Below, piece after piece: positions 7,870-16,275 of a stretch of DNA of 64,000 nt (its first letter is position 1; each line of letters opens with the position of its first letter). The notes beneath the pieces are model-generated. The model was not told where the DNA came from. It ran no database searches and worked only from the letters and a program-made list of their open reading frames with translations. The stretch comes from DAOULY01 sp034414595 (GTDB lineage: Bacteria; Chloroflexota; Dehalococcoidia; SZUA-161; JAUWZY01). The position numbers and the translations under genes are program-made. The stretch covers positions 406,956 through 470,955 of the forward strand of contig DAOULY010000016.1 of the NCBI GenBank assembly GCA_034414595.1, read 5' to 3'.

Positions 7870-9009
7870 ATGAAGTATCGCGAAAAAATCGGATCCGGTG
7901 ATGCCGAGCGCTTTGACGAAAAGAACTCCGGTCATTCCAGAGCGATATGGGACCCTACGATGCAGGAACTGGGCCAAAAGTGGCATGGCAAGCGTGTCCT
8001 TGGCGACCGACCAGGATATACTCTTAAGGACTGGACCTTCAGCCAGGCTGCCTGGTATCTGGAACGCAGATATGGCAGGGGTAGTTCAGGGGGCAATTTC
8101 GCTCTCACGCAATGGGAGATGGACCCAGCGGAAGTCGCTGAGATACACCGCATCGCGCCGGGACAGAAGCTCACGGTTGCTGACCCGGTAGAGATGTCCC
8201 GGGATGTCAAGAAAGCTGCCCAGTTCTTCGGTGCTGAGCTAGTTGGAGTCTGCGAAGTGGATCAGCGCTGGATTTATTCCGGTCGCTTTGATCGCACCAC
8301 GGCTGGATTTTCCCCCATCACTCTCCCTGCAGAATATCGGTATGCGGTGGTAATGGCACACGATATGGGCTACGAAGTGATAAAGACCTCCCCTGCTAAC
8401 ATTTCAGCAGCAGGTGCCGGTCACGGCTACTCCGAGATGGTATATGTCGCCGGTCTGCTGGCCCATTTTATCCGCGGCCTGGGCTACGAGGCTATTCCCT
8501 GCGGCAATGATACTGCTTTGAGCATCCCCCTGGCCATTGACGCCGGGCTGGGGGAGTTGGGGCGACACGGTATGCTGATCACGGAAAAGCTCGGTCCCAG
8601 GCTGCGGCTGAGCAAGGTGTTCACCGACCTTCCTTTAGCTCCGGACAAGCCCATTGAATTCGGAGTCACCAGCTTCTGCGATAGCTGTAGAAGGTGTGCC
8701 GAGAACTGCCCTGGGCGCGCTATCTCTTTCGGCGAGCCAACGAGAGAAGCGCTCAATGTCTCCAACAATGGCGGAATACTCAAATGGTATGTTGACGCTG
8801 AAAAGTGCTACCAATTCTGGGTTCAAAATGGTGGTGCCTGTGCCAATTGTGTCAGGGTCTGTCCCTTCAATAAGACTCCGGGCTGGCTTCATGACACAGC
8901 CAGATTCCTGGTCAAGAACACTCCCTGGCTTGACCCTCTGCTGGTACGACTGGACAAGCTCCTTGGCTACGGTGAGAGAACCAAGGCTGAAGATTTCTGG
9001 TCTGGGTAA
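7870..9009 (+). CDS. Reductive dehalogenase-like iron-sulfur protein, cytoplasmic, no Tat signal
   Basis: 379 residues from the ATG at 7870, chosen for AAAGGAG at 7854-7860; a longer frame opens at 7795 but runs through the likely promoter. The C-terminal part carries two cluster motifs, CDSCRRCAENCP (first Cys about 270) and CANCVRVCP (Cys about 324), as in corrinoid reductive dehalogenases (RdhA) and the related QueG. The region from EYRYAVVMAHDM to LGELGRHGMLI matches the RdhA corrinoid-binding core. There is no twin-arginine signal, no membrane segment and no adjacent rdhB anchor gene, so respiratory dehalogenation is doubtful. A cytoplasmic catabolic dehalogenase or another corrinoid reductase is more likely. 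It is divergent from glnA. Confidence 0.75.
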   Translation: MKYREKIGSGDAERFDEKNSGHSRAIWDPTMQELGQKWHGKRVLGDRPGYTLKDWTFSQAAWYLERRYGRGSSGGNFALTQWEMDPAEVAEIHRIAPGQKLTVADPVEMSRDVKKAAQFFGAELVGVCEVDQRWIYSGRFDRTTAGFSPITLPAEYRYAVVMAHDMGYEVIKTSPANISAAGAGHGYSEMVYVAGLLAHFIRGLGYEAIPCGNDTALSIPLAIDAGLGELGRHGMLITEKLGPRLRLSKVFTDLPLAPDKPIEFGVTSFCDSCRRCAENCPGRAISFGEPTREALNVSNNGGILKWYVDAEKCYQFWVQNGGACANCVRVCPFNKTPGWLHDTARFLVKNTPWLDPLLVRLDKLLGYGERTKAEDFWSG

Positions 9010-9017
9010 GGAAATCC

Positions 9018-9196
9018 CTAAGGGAAGAAGCTACGAGGTCATTGTCTTCCCGGCGACAGGAGCCGGGGGCAAGGCTCTGAAGAGGGATATCGGGCCCAAG
9101 ATCGACGTGGTTGAGGTCGACGCCCATATCAACGATAGATTGTTTGCCGAAACAGCGTCGATTTTGCTCGACGAATTGATGCACAAAGTTTGTTGA
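9018..9196 (+). pseudogene. Remnant of a UPF0261/Tm-1-like gene with internal deletion
   Basis: After the RdhA-like stop, frame 2 encodes a run that looks like real protein: SYEVIVFPATGAGGKAL, then a junction, then a tail containing VDAHINDRLFAETA and ending at 9196. As I recall the UPF0261 (Tm-1-like ATP-binding) family, the first part matches its conserved ATG-GG loop and the second its extreme C-terminus. The intervening hundred or more residues and a start codon are missing. I read it as a decayed gene that was internally deleted. Confidence 0.45.
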
Positions 9197-9210
9197 AACT
9201 GGGCATCTAT

Positions 9211-9286
9211 TGGAGCCAGCGGTCGGATTCGAACCGACGGCCTGCGGTTTACGAAACCGCTGCTCTTCCACTGAGCTACGCTGGCT
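9211..9286 (-). tRNA. tRNA-Thr(CGT)
   Basis: Full cloverleaf on the minus strand: acceptor AGCCAGC/GCTGGCT, anticodon loop TTCGTAA (anticodon CGT, codon ACG), TTCGAAT in the T loop, and an encoded CCA at 9213-9211. Confidence 0.95.
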
Positions 9287-9350
9287 TTGCTAACAACTGA
9301 TGCTCTTTCCGATTAGTATATCACAAAAGATTCGAGCCGTAGGCGCCGAT

Positions 9351-9632
9351 TTACGCTTTGCCCAGGAAAACTTTGATGAAGGGATATAGTCCAAATAGGA
9401 GGAGGAAGACGACAGCACCCAGAAAAGCGCCGATCAAGTTGGCCTCGGCCACTACAGTGGCATCTCCGAGGTGACACAGCCGGAATAGCAAGGTGCCAGC
9501 CAGGGCACCGATGAAAACGGCGAGGAGGGTCTTAAGTCGGCTGGGTGGCATAACCATCGGCAGCAGCTTTTTGGTAGCAGCTCGCACCAGGACCGCGATG
9601 GCAAGTACAAGCAAAAAGCCCAAAGCCCACAT
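9351..9632 (-). CDS. Small membrane protein, three predicted helices
   Basis: 93 residues with hydrophobic segments at about 2-18, 35-52 and 65-88 and glycine-alanine packing (IGALAGTLLF, LIGAFLGAVVF). The pattern resembles GlsB/YeaQ/YmgE-type small membrane proteins, but I see no diagnostic motif. It lies just downstream of the meaB gene on the same strand (gap about 20 bp) and may be co-transcribed. Function unknown. Confidence 0.55.
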   Translation of the reverse strand: MWALGFLLVLAIAVLVRAATKKLLPMVMPPSRLKTLLAVFIGALAGTLLFRLCHLGDATVVAEANLIGAFLGAVVFLLLFGLYPFIKVFLGKA

Positions 9633-9653
9633 CTATTTTGCTCTTCGGCAGTT

Positions 9654-10634
9654 TCAGCCTTCTTTTTGCAGCTCTGAAAGCATGCCCGAGATGAAGGCTT
9701 TGTTGGAGAGGATCTCCGCAGCTGCGGAGTAGGGGTCAAGTTCGCCGCTTTCTACCTTTTCCAGTGAGGCCATTAACAGTCCGTCTTTCTCCATCAGCTT
9801 GAAAAAGCGATCCCTGATCGTCTGCTTGAGGGTCTGCATAAACTCCTGTTTCCTCTGCTCACTGCGCCACTGTGAGAGCCGGCCTGTGGTCTCTAAGAAC
9901 TCTCGATGCTTTTCGATCTCCTGGTATAGTTCCTCGATGCCGACATCGTTGACCGCTTGAGTGGCCAGGACCGGTGGACGCCACCCCGATTCCTTATCTC
10001 CAGAGCTCATTAGCAAAGCCGTCTCCAGTTCTGACATCAAGCGAATGGCCCCTTCCCGGTCCGCCTTATTGACGGCAAAGATGCTGGCGATCTCAGTAAG
10101 GCCGGCCTTCATGGTCTGAATGGTATCGCCAGCCTCAGGGACCAGAACCACCACCACGGTGTCCACTGCCTCGATGATGTCCAGTTCCGTTTGCCCCACG
10201 CCAACAGTCTCCACGATGATCAGGTCCTTGCCGAAGGCATCCAGCAGCTTGATCACCCCACGGCAAGTTTGCGGCAGCCCGCCTCGGCTGCCTCTGGTGG
10301 CCATGCTGCGAATGAACACCTCGCTATCGAGATAATGCTGTTGCATTCTGATGCGGTCACCTAAGAGCGCGCCCCCGGTGAATGGGCTGGTGGGATCGAC
10401 TGCGACTATGCCCACTGACAGCCCTCTGTTTCTGGCCACCTTGGTCAGCCTGTCAACCAAAGTGCTCTTGCCTCCTCCCGGAGGGCCGGTAACGCCTACA
10501 GCGTAAGCGCGCCCGAGGTGGGGATAAATTTCCTTCATTACCCCAAGGACATCTGGTGTCTCTCTTTCCACTACGGTGATCAGACGCGATAGCGACTGCT
10601 GACTTCCGGCAAGCATCTTATCTACCAGTTCCAT
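9654..10634 (-). CDS. meaB: MeaB/ArgK-type G3E GTPase, chaperone of B12-dependent acyl-CoA mutases
   Basis: 326 residues. The start is the ATG at 10634 that overlaps the upstream moaE stop (TAATG) and follows AAAGGAG; a 10-residue longer frame is less likely. P-loop GPPGGGKSTLVDRL near residue 55, switch region VDPTSPFTGGALLGDRIRM, DLIIVETVGVGQTE (Walker B and base-II region), and NKAD for guanine specificity. MeaB loads and protects adenosylcobalamin in methylmalonyl-CoA mutase and relatives. The acyl-CoA mutase at 58.8-60.9 kb in this window is a plausible client although 49 kb away. Confidence 0.9.
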   Translation of the reverse strand: MELVDKMLAGSQQSLSRLITVVERETPDVLGVMKEIYPHLGRAYAVGVTGPPGGGKSTLVDRLTKVARNRGLSVGIVAVDPTSPFTGGALLGDRIRMQQHYLDSEVFIRSMATRGSRGGLPQTCRGVIKLLDAFGKDLIIVETVGVGQTELDIIEAVDTVVVVLVPEAGDTIQTMKAGLTEIASIFAVNKADREGAIRLMSELETALLMSSGDKESGWRPPVLATQAVNDVGIEELYQEIEKHREFLETTGRLSQWRSEQRKQEFMQTLKQTIRDRFFKLMEKDGLLMASLEKVESGELDPYSAAAEILSNKAFISGMLSELQKEG

Positions 10635-11032
10635 TACGCTCCTTTTACCGTCTCCTTTAGCCACAAAGCGTGGGCCATTTTTATACTGTCTATTATATGC
10701 TGGGTGGCAGCAAAGGCTGCTTCGCGATGCGCTGCGGCTACTGCTATCAACAAAATATTGTCGGAGACCCTTAGCGTTCCGACACGATGTACGATCACTA
10801 TATCAGCGATGTTGAATTTATTACGGGCTTCTTGCTCTATTTGCTCTAACCTTCGGGAGATAGTCTGGTCATCGACGGCGAACTCCAGACTCTCTATGTC
10901 CTTTCCCCCGGAGAAGCTTCTCACCGTGCCGACATATACTACTATACCCCCTATACCTGGACTCTTCACCCTGGCAATGGCTTCGTCAGCGGAAAAGTCA
11001 CCTCTCCTTACTTCGCCCATTTCAGCCAACAA
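10634..11032 (-). CDS. moaE: Molybdopterin synthase catalytic subunit family protein
   Basis: About 132 residues (TTG at 11032; an ATG at 11020 is the alternative start). MoaE moves sulfur from MoaD thiocarboxylate to precursor Z to form molybdopterin. Conserved positions are GTVR near residue 37, VHRVG near 81, AHREAAFAATQ and the active-site Lys in LWLKE near the C-terminus. No moaD or other moa gene is in the window. It overlaps meaB by one base, an unusual pairing for molybdenum cofactor synthesis. Confidence 0.85.
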   Translation of the reverse strand: MLAEMGEVRRGDFSADEAIARVKSPGIGGIVVYVGTVRSFSGGKDIESLEFAVDDQTISRRLEQIEQEARNKFNIADIVIVHRVGTLRVSDNILLIAVAAAHREAAFAATQHIIDSIKMAHALWLKETVKGA

Positions 11033-11095
11033 CTCACCGTTAGGGGGAAATCTGGAGATTCCCCCTAACTATCTTAGCTCTGGACTGCGGTGAGG

Positions 11096-12457
11096 TCAAG
11101 GCTTGTAGTCAACCTGGGGCAGGTGAGTCAGTGCCTCTTCCACCTTCTCCTTGGGATACTCGTAGTCCTCAAGCTTGCCGCTGAGGTACTGATCGTAGGC
11201 ACCGAGGTCGAAGTGGCCGTGGCCACTCAGAGCCAGAAGCAAAGTCTTCTTCTCGCCTGATTCTTTGCACTTGAGGGCCTCATCAATGAGCACTCTGATG
11301 GCATGTGCTGGCTCTGGCGCCGGGATGATGCCCTCAGCACGAGCGAAGGTCGCGGCAGCATCAAATATGGGCCTCTGATAAAGAGCTGTTGCTTCTACTA
11401 AGCCGAGACTAACGAGATGGCAAATTATGGGTGCCATCCCGTGATAGCGCAGGCCCCCAGCATGTACTGGCGGCGGGACGAAAGTATGGCCCAGGGTATA
11501 CATCAGGGCTATGGGTGCCAAGCCAGCGACATCACCGAAGTCCCAGGCGTATGGTCCCTTGGTCACACTGGGGCAGGCTTGAGGCTCACAGCAGATAATG
11601 CGCAGGTCTGGCTTTTTGCCTTCGATCTTGTCCTTAATGAAGGGTAGAAAGGCGCCGGCGAAGTTGCTGCCGCCGCCAATGCAGCCAATGATCATATCGG
11701 GATAGGCATCGGCCATCTCCATCTGTTTCTTAGCCTCCTGGCCGACGATGGTCTGATGAAGAAGAACATGATTGACGACACTACCTAAGGAGTAGAGAGA
11801 ATCGTCACGGGTCGCGGCATCCTCACAGGCCTCGCTGATGGCTATGCCCAAGCTCCCGGGGCAATCAGGGTCTTCAGCCAGGATGCGGCGGCCGATCTCG
11901 GTATCCTCGCTGGGGCTGGGAACAACTGTAGCTCCCCAGGTCTCCATCATTACCCGTCGATAGGGCTTCTGATAATAGCTGACCTTGACCATATAGACCT
12001 TACACTCCAGGCCCAGGAACTGGCAGCCCATTGCCAAGGCACTCCCCCACTGGCCGGCGCCGGTTTCAGTGGCCAGGCGCTTGCACCCTTCTTTTTTGGC
12101 GTAGTAGGCTTGGGCTACAGCAGTATTCGGCTTATGGCTGCCGGCAGGGCTGACGCCTTCATACTTGTAGAAAATCTTGGCTGGTGTATCCAGCGCCTTT
12201 TCCAGACGGAAGGCACGGATTAGTGGGGTAGGGCGCCACAATTTATATATCTGCTGCAGCTCTTCAGGGATTTCGATCCAGCGCTCCTTGCTGAACTCCT
12301 GCTCATCCAAAGCACGGGCATATAGGAAAGGTGGCAGCCGAGTGGGCTCTTTAGTCTCTGGATGCAGCAGCGGCGGCAACGGCTTCGGCAGATCTGCTTG
12401 AATATTGTACCACGCAGTAGGCATATCCTTTTCAGTGAGCACGATCTTGGTTTCCAT
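11096..12457 (-). CDS. trpB2: Tryptophan synthase beta chain 2 (TrpB2)
   Basis: 453 residues, the length of the TrpB2 branch (TrpB1 is about 400). It makes tryptophan from serine and indole, or in some members from O-phosphoserine. The PLP lysine is Lys109 in SPAGSHKPNTA; the phosphate-binding loop is IGGGSNFAGA; the long N-terminal insert EELQQIYKLWRPTPLIRAFRLEK is typical of the branch. No trpA or other trp genes are adjacent. A tryptophan T-box leader lies directly upstream, so expression should rise when uncharged tRNA-Trp accumulates, which independently supports the tryptophan role. Confidence 0.92.
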   Translation of the reverse strand: METKIVLTEKDMPTAWYNIQADLPKPLPPLLHPETKEPTRLPPFLYARALDEQEFSKERWIEIPEELQQIYKLWRPTPLIRAFRLEKALDTPAKIFYKYEGVSPAGSHKPNTAVAQAYYAKKEGCKRLATETGAGQWGSALAMGCQFLGLECKVYMVKVSYYQKPYRRVMMETWGATVVPSPSEDTEIGRRILAEDPDCPGSLGIAISEACEDAATRDDSLYSLGSVVNHVLLHQTIVGQEAKKQMEMADAYPDMIIGCIGGGSNFAGAFLPFIKDKIEGKKPDLRIICCEPQACPSVTKGPYAWDFGDVAGLAPIALMYTLGHTFVPPPVHAGGLRYHGMAPIICHLVSLGLVEATALYQRPIFDAAATFARAEGIIPAPEPAHAIRVLIDEALKCKESGEKKTLLLALSGHGHFDLGAYDQYLSGKLEDYEYPKEKVEEALTHLPQVDYKP

Positions 12458-12529
12458 TTCTGCTCCTTTCTATTACCTCAGGACTCCGCTGTTGTCAGGC
12501 TCATCGCATTTCCCGCCTCCCTTGCCACA

Positions 12530-12822
12530 ATAGAAACCCCCGCCTCAGGGGCGGAGGTCAGTCCGCGGTGCCACCCTTTTCAGGTTATCGTCTCTCCTCA
12601 GAGCAGATAGCCTCTCTTTTCGGGTACTGAGATATCTCCATACCCTGGGCTGTGATAACGGTGCCCTTCCGACAAAGCCTACTCAGCTACGTCTTTCGGC
12701 TTGCAGCTTCCAAGCCCATTCTGCCCTCGCGCTGGCATCGGGTCTCACCTGCCCCAACTCTCTGTAACCTCGCTTGAAGACGTACTCTACTTGTTCCCAG
12801 CTTTTGCCCTATGCAATTGTTT
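12530..12822 (-). promoter_or_regulatory. T-box leader, tryptophan-specific, upstream of trpB2
   Basis: On the minus strand the near-invariant T-box AGGGTGGCACCGCGG occupies 12577-12563, followed by a GC-rich terminator hairpin with a T-run (about 12558-12531). Upstream stem I elements are recognisable (AGAGAG, GGTGAGACCC). A specifier loop with AATGGGC offers the codon UGG for tRNA-Trp. Binding of uncharged tRNA should favour the antiterminator and switch on trpB2. The T-box core is very secure; the specifier call is by eye. Confidence 0.9.
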
Positions 12823-12826
12823 TCCT

Positions 12827-12855
12827 ACTATACAGTGAAATAGCCTTCTTGTCAA
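12827..12855 (-). promoter_or_regulatory. Promoter of the T-box/trpB2 transcript
   Basis: Minus-strand TTGACA (12855-12850), 17-bp spacer, TATAGT (12832-12827). The start would be near 12820, right at the 5' end of the T-box leader. Confidence 0.75.
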
Positions 12856-12943
12856 TGCCTCTGCAATACGGATTGACAGGGAACCAAGAAATAAGGCAAA
12901 ATGTGTTCTTGGTATCGTCGGGAGTCAGGGCAGTCGATGAGAT

Positions 12944-13441
12944 GTGCAGAAGGACATACCATATAAAATATCGCTCATGTCATCTATTTACATAATACTA
13001 TACGCTATGATCCCCATAGGTGAGCTACGTGCATCTATTCCGTTGGGCATCATACAATATGATATGCCCTGGTATCAGGCCATGGGACTGTCTTTGCTGG
13101 GGAATATGATCCCGGTCTTTTTTCTTCTCTGGCTGCTTCCCTGGCTATCATCATTCTTGCTTTCCTTCCACAATCCAGCAGGGCGCTTCTTAGAATGGCG
13201 TACTGAGCGCCTGCGCACTACTCAGGGAAAGCGCTTCCAAAAATATGGAGCCTGGATCCTGATCCCTTTCGTGGCTGTGCCTCTGCCCATCACCGGTGCT
13301 TGGACCGGATGCTTGGCCGCCTGGGTCTTCGAAATCCCTCCAAGACAGGCGTTGCTATTCATCAGCATCGGGGTGCTTATTGCCAGCGTGGTTGTGACCG
13401 CCCTCACCGTTGCCGGGATCGAAATGGTGCATTGGTTTTGA
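12944..13441 (+). CDS. Small multidrug export family membrane protein
   Basis: Up to 165 residues (GTG at 12944; ATG at 12977 gives 154 and neither has a clear ribosome-binding site). About four hydrophobic segments are visible. The N-terminal PIGELRASIPLGI and the central FVAVPLPITGAWTGCLAAW match the Sm_multidrug_ex family (COG2426), which is named for export but is poorly characterised. It lies upstream of tyrA on the same strand. Transport substrate unknown. Confidence 0.7.
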   Translation: MQKDIPYKISLMSSIYIILYAMIPIGELRASIPLGIIQYDMPWYQAMGLSLLGNMIPVFFLLWLLPWLSSFLLSFHNPAGRFLEWRTERLRTTQGKRFQKYGAWILIPFVAVPLPITGAWTGCLAAWVFEIPPRQALLFISIGVLIASVVVTALTVAGIEMVHWF

Positions 13442-13456
13442 CACGTTTGAGTGTGC

Positions 13457-13462
13457 TATAAT
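13457..13462 (+). promoter_or_regulatory. -10 box before tyrA
   Basis: TATAAT 12 bp before the tyrA ATG. A TTGACA-like stretch lies only 13 bp upstream, too close to be the -35 box, so the element is incomplete. Confidence 0.35.
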
Positions 13463-13473
13463 GGCTTGATAGA

Positions 13474-14337
13474 ATGGAGCAGGTAGCGATTATTGGTCTC
13501 GGGCTCATCGGCGGTTCCCTGGGGCTAGCGCTAAAACGATGCCAAGCACCAGTGGCGGAAATCGTGGGCTTCTCTCGAAGATCAGCGACAGTCGCCAAAG
13601 CACTGGAGGTTGGTGCTATAGACAGAGCTGAGGAAGAGCTGGCCACCGCTGTGGCCAAAGCCAATGTGGTAATCATCGCCACCCCGGTGTTAGTCATCAG
13701 GGACATCTTGCAACGGATAGCTACTCATCTGCCGCCCGGCTGCATTGTCACCGACACCGGGAGCACCAAAACACAGGTTGTGAAGTGGGCTCAGGAATTA
13801 CTGCCGGAGATAGTGCACTTCGTTGGTGGCCATCCCATGACAGGCAAGGAGACATCCGGCCTTGATGGTGCTGAAGCCGAACTGTTCCAGGGCTGCATCT
13901 ATTGTCTGACCCCAGATGCTAACACAAGCTCAGAAGCAGTGCAGTCATTAGCTGAATTAGTTCAGCTTATAGGTGCCTGTCCTCTGTTCATCGACCCCGT
14001 GGAGCATGATAACTTCGCAGCCGCGATCAGTCACCTGCCTATTTTGCTCTCTGCGGCTCTGGTATCCAGCACAGCCAGCAATCCCTCTTGGCCCGAGATT
14101 TCCAAGCTGGCTGCCAGTGGCTATCGAGATCTGTCTCGCTTGGCCATGGGCGACCCTGAGATGAGCCGGGACATCTGCATCACCAATCAAGCCAACATCA
14201 TCGACTGGATAGACCAGTATATCAAGGAACTGAAGAGATATCGCAGCTTGATATCAGACGGCAGCGATGAACTAATAGAAGCATTCTCCCGTGCTCAAGA
14301 GGCGCGCCGGAAATGGCTCCAGGGATACACAGGATAA
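13474..14337 (+). CDS. tyrA: Prephenate dehydrogenase
   Basis: 287 residues, single-domain TyrA with no ACT or chorismate mutase domain. It oxidatively decarboxylates prephenate to 4-hydroxyphenylpyruvate on the way to tyrosine. N-terminal NAD(P) motif VAIIGLGLIGGSLGLAL; DTGSTK and the conserved GGHPMTGKETSGLDGA near residue 125 hold the substrate-binding histidines. It is followed at once by aroA (one base between stop and start), so the two aromatic amino acid genes are translationally coupled. Prephenate dehydratase (pheA) is in the window at 40.2 kb. Confidence 0.92.
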   Translation: MEQVAIIGLGLIGGSLGLALKRCQAPVAEIVGFSRRSATVAKALEVGAIDRAEEELATAVAKANVVIIATPVLVIRDILQRIATHLPPGCIVTDTGSTKTQVVKWAQELLPEIVHFVGGHPMTGKETSGLDGAEAELFQGCIYCLTPDANTSSEAVQSLAELVQLIGACPLFIDPVEHDNFAAAISHLPILLSAALVSSTASNPSWPEISKLAASGYRDLSRLAMGDPEMSRDICITNQANIIDWIDQYIKELKRYRSLISDGSDELIEAFSRAQEARRKWLQGYTG

Positions 14338-14338
14338 A

Positions 14339-15628
14339 ATGGAGCGAAGGATCGAACCAAGGCGCACTATCAGAGGAGAGATCTCCGTCCCCGGCGACAA
14401 ATCCATCTCCCACCGCGCTGCGATTCTAAATAGTATCGCCTCAGGGACTGCTAGAATCAGCAACTTCTCACCGGCGGCTGATTTTCAATCCACCGTTTCC
14501 TGTCTACAAGCACTGGGTGTCAAAATTGAGAGGGAAGATGGCGGCCTTGTTGTCTCAGGCCGTGGCCAGGAAGGCTTGGTTGAGGCCCAAGATGTTCTCG
14601 ATGCCGGCAATAGTGCCACTACAATGCGTCTGCTCAGCGGGCTTCTTTCCGCGCAGCCTTTTCTCTCCATCATTACCGGAGACCAATCACTTCGCTCCCG
14701 TCCTATGGACCGCCTCATCCAGCCCCTGAGGCTGATGGGAGCTGAGATTTGGGGCCGAGAGCAAGATTCGCGAGCCCCCTTAGTTATCAAGGGAAGACAG
14801 CTTCACAGCATACAGTATCGGCTCCCCGTCGCCAGCGCTCAGGTGAAATCGGCCATCCTTTTGGCTGGGCTGTGGGCCGAAGGCAATACTATAGTCGAGG
14901 AGCCAGCGCTGTCTCGGGACCATACAGAGCGCCTGCTGCAAGCGATGGGAGCCAACTTAGAAATCCAGGGACGGCAAATAACGATCCGGCCCAGCGCTGA
15001 ACCCTTGCGCGCCATCAACCTCAGCATCCCAGGCGACCTAAGCTCTGCTGCCTTCTGGCTGGTTGCCGGCACTATTCATCCCGCAGCCGAAATCAGGATA
15101 ACTGATGTCGGCATCAATCCCAAACGGAGTGGCATTATCGATATTCTGGGGACAATGGGGGCCGATCTCCTGATTGAAAACGAGCGGGTGGAAGGTGGTG
15201 AGCCCATTGCCGACATCACCGTCCAGTCCAGCAGTTTGCACGGAACTGAGATCGCAGGAGAGATTGTGCCCAGCATCATCGATGAGATTCCAGTTCTGGC
15301 CGTAGCCGCATCCCTGGCTCAAGGAGAAACGGTGATCCGGGAAGCTCAAGAGCTCAGGGTCAAGGAGACTGATAGGATTGCAACTACAGTGCGGGAGTTC
15401 TCCAAGCTCGGCGCCCAGATCGAGGAATTGCCCGATGGCATGGTAATCCGTGGTGGGAAGGGACTCCGAGGCGCCGAGTGCCACAGTTACGGTGACCACC
15501 GTCTGGCCATGGCCCTGGGCATCGCCGCTCTGGTTGCCGATGGAGAGACCCTGATCCACGATGCCGAAGCGGTGACTTTCTCCTATCCCGGCTTCTGGCA
15601 AGATTTAGAAAGGCTCAGCTCCCGTTGA
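14339..15628 (+). CDS. aroA: 3-phosphoshikimate 1-carboxyvinyltransferase (EPSP synthase)
   Basis: 429 residues from the ATG at 14339, right after the tyrA stop; a longer frame from 14291 overlaps tyrA and is rejected. The enzyme joins PEP and shikimate 3-phosphate. Motifs: VPGDKSISHRAAIL at the N-terminus, DAGNSATTMRLLSGLL near 85 and LRVKETDRI near 340. The loop after LDAGNS reads TTMRLLSG, where class I and II glyphosate sensitivity differ; I cannot assign it. Confidence 0.95.
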   Translation: MERRIEPRRTIRGEISVPGDKSISHRAAILNSIASGTARISNFSPAADFQSTVSCLQALGVKIEREDGGLVVSGRGQEGLVEAQDVLDAGNSATTMRLLSGLLSAQPFLSIITGDQSLRSRPMDRLIQPLRLMGAEIWGREQDSRAPLVIKGRQLHSIQYRLPVASAQVKSAILLAGLWAEGNTIVEEPALSRDHTERLLQAMGANLEIQGRQITIRPSAEPLRAINLSIPGDLSSAAFWLVAGTIHPAAEIRITDVGINPKRSGIIDILGTMGADLLIENERVEGGEPIADITVQSSSLHGTEIAGEIVPSIIDEIPVLAVAASLAQGETVIREAQELRVKETDRIATTVREFSKLGAQIEELPDGMVIRGGKGLRGAECHSYGDHRLAMALGIAALVADGETLIHDAEAVTFSYPGFWQDLERLSSR

Positions 15629-15648
15629 ATCTTTCCGAGATTTGAGAA

Positions 15649-16260
15649 ATGACCACAGAGAGGGCAAAGGCAAATCCCCTGCTTATCGTGATCTCAGGAC
15701 CATCAGGAGTTGGTAAAGATACCCTTCTGGCCAAGATGAAGGAATCGGGACGCCCATTCCACTATGTGGTCACGGCAACTACCCGACCATCAAGACCAAG
15801 AGAGAAGGATGGTGTGGACTATCATTTTGTCTCCGAGGAGAGCTTTCAGGAGATGATGGCTCGAGGAGAGCTATTGGAATGGGCCAGAGTCTATAACAAT
15901 TCATACGGGGTGCCCAAAGACCAGATTCGCCAAGCTCTGGCTCGAGGCCAGGATGTGCTGGTCAAGGTAGATGTCCAAGGCGCAGCTACCATCAAGAGCA
16001 TCCTGTCTCAAGCTGTATTCATCTTCCTGTCACCGCCCTCTCTGGATGAACTGGAACGTCGTCTAAAGGGGCGAAAGACGGAATCAGCTCAAGACCTTGA
16101 ATTGCGCATGAATACAGCGAGGGACGAGATGAAGAGACTGCCTCTATTCGACTATGTGATAGTCCACCATTATGGGGATACAGAATCGGCCATTGCCCAA
16201 GTCGAGGCTATTGTTACGGCAGAGAAGTGCCGTGTGCAGCCCAGGGTTATCGAGTTGTAG
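15649..16260 (+). CDS. gmk: Guanylate kinase
   Basis: 203 residues. It phosphorylates GMP to GDP with ATP. P-loop ISGPSGVGKDTLL at about 15-27, and the GMP-binding segment TATTRPSRPREKDGVDYHF with FVSEESF and GELLEWARVYNNSYG. Full length for the family. It lies 20 bp after aroA in a run of forward housekeeping genes. Confidence 0.95.
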   Translation: MTTERAKANPLLIVISGPSGVGKDTLLAKMKESGRPFHYVVTATTRPSRPREKDGVDYHFVSEESFQEMMARGELLEWARVYNNSYGVPKDQIRQALARGQDVLVKVDVQGAATIKSILSQAVFIFLSPPSLDELERRLKGRKTESAQDLELRMNTARDEMKRLPLFDYVIVHHYGDTESAIAQVEAIVTAEKCRVQPRVIEL

Positions 16261-16275
16261 CAGGAGGTGTTGGGG

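Noticed and set aside
8654..9005. Frame-2 open frame overlapping the RdhA-like gene
   Set aside because: The overlapping part is a shadow; only its end (after 9018) looks like genuine protein remnant.
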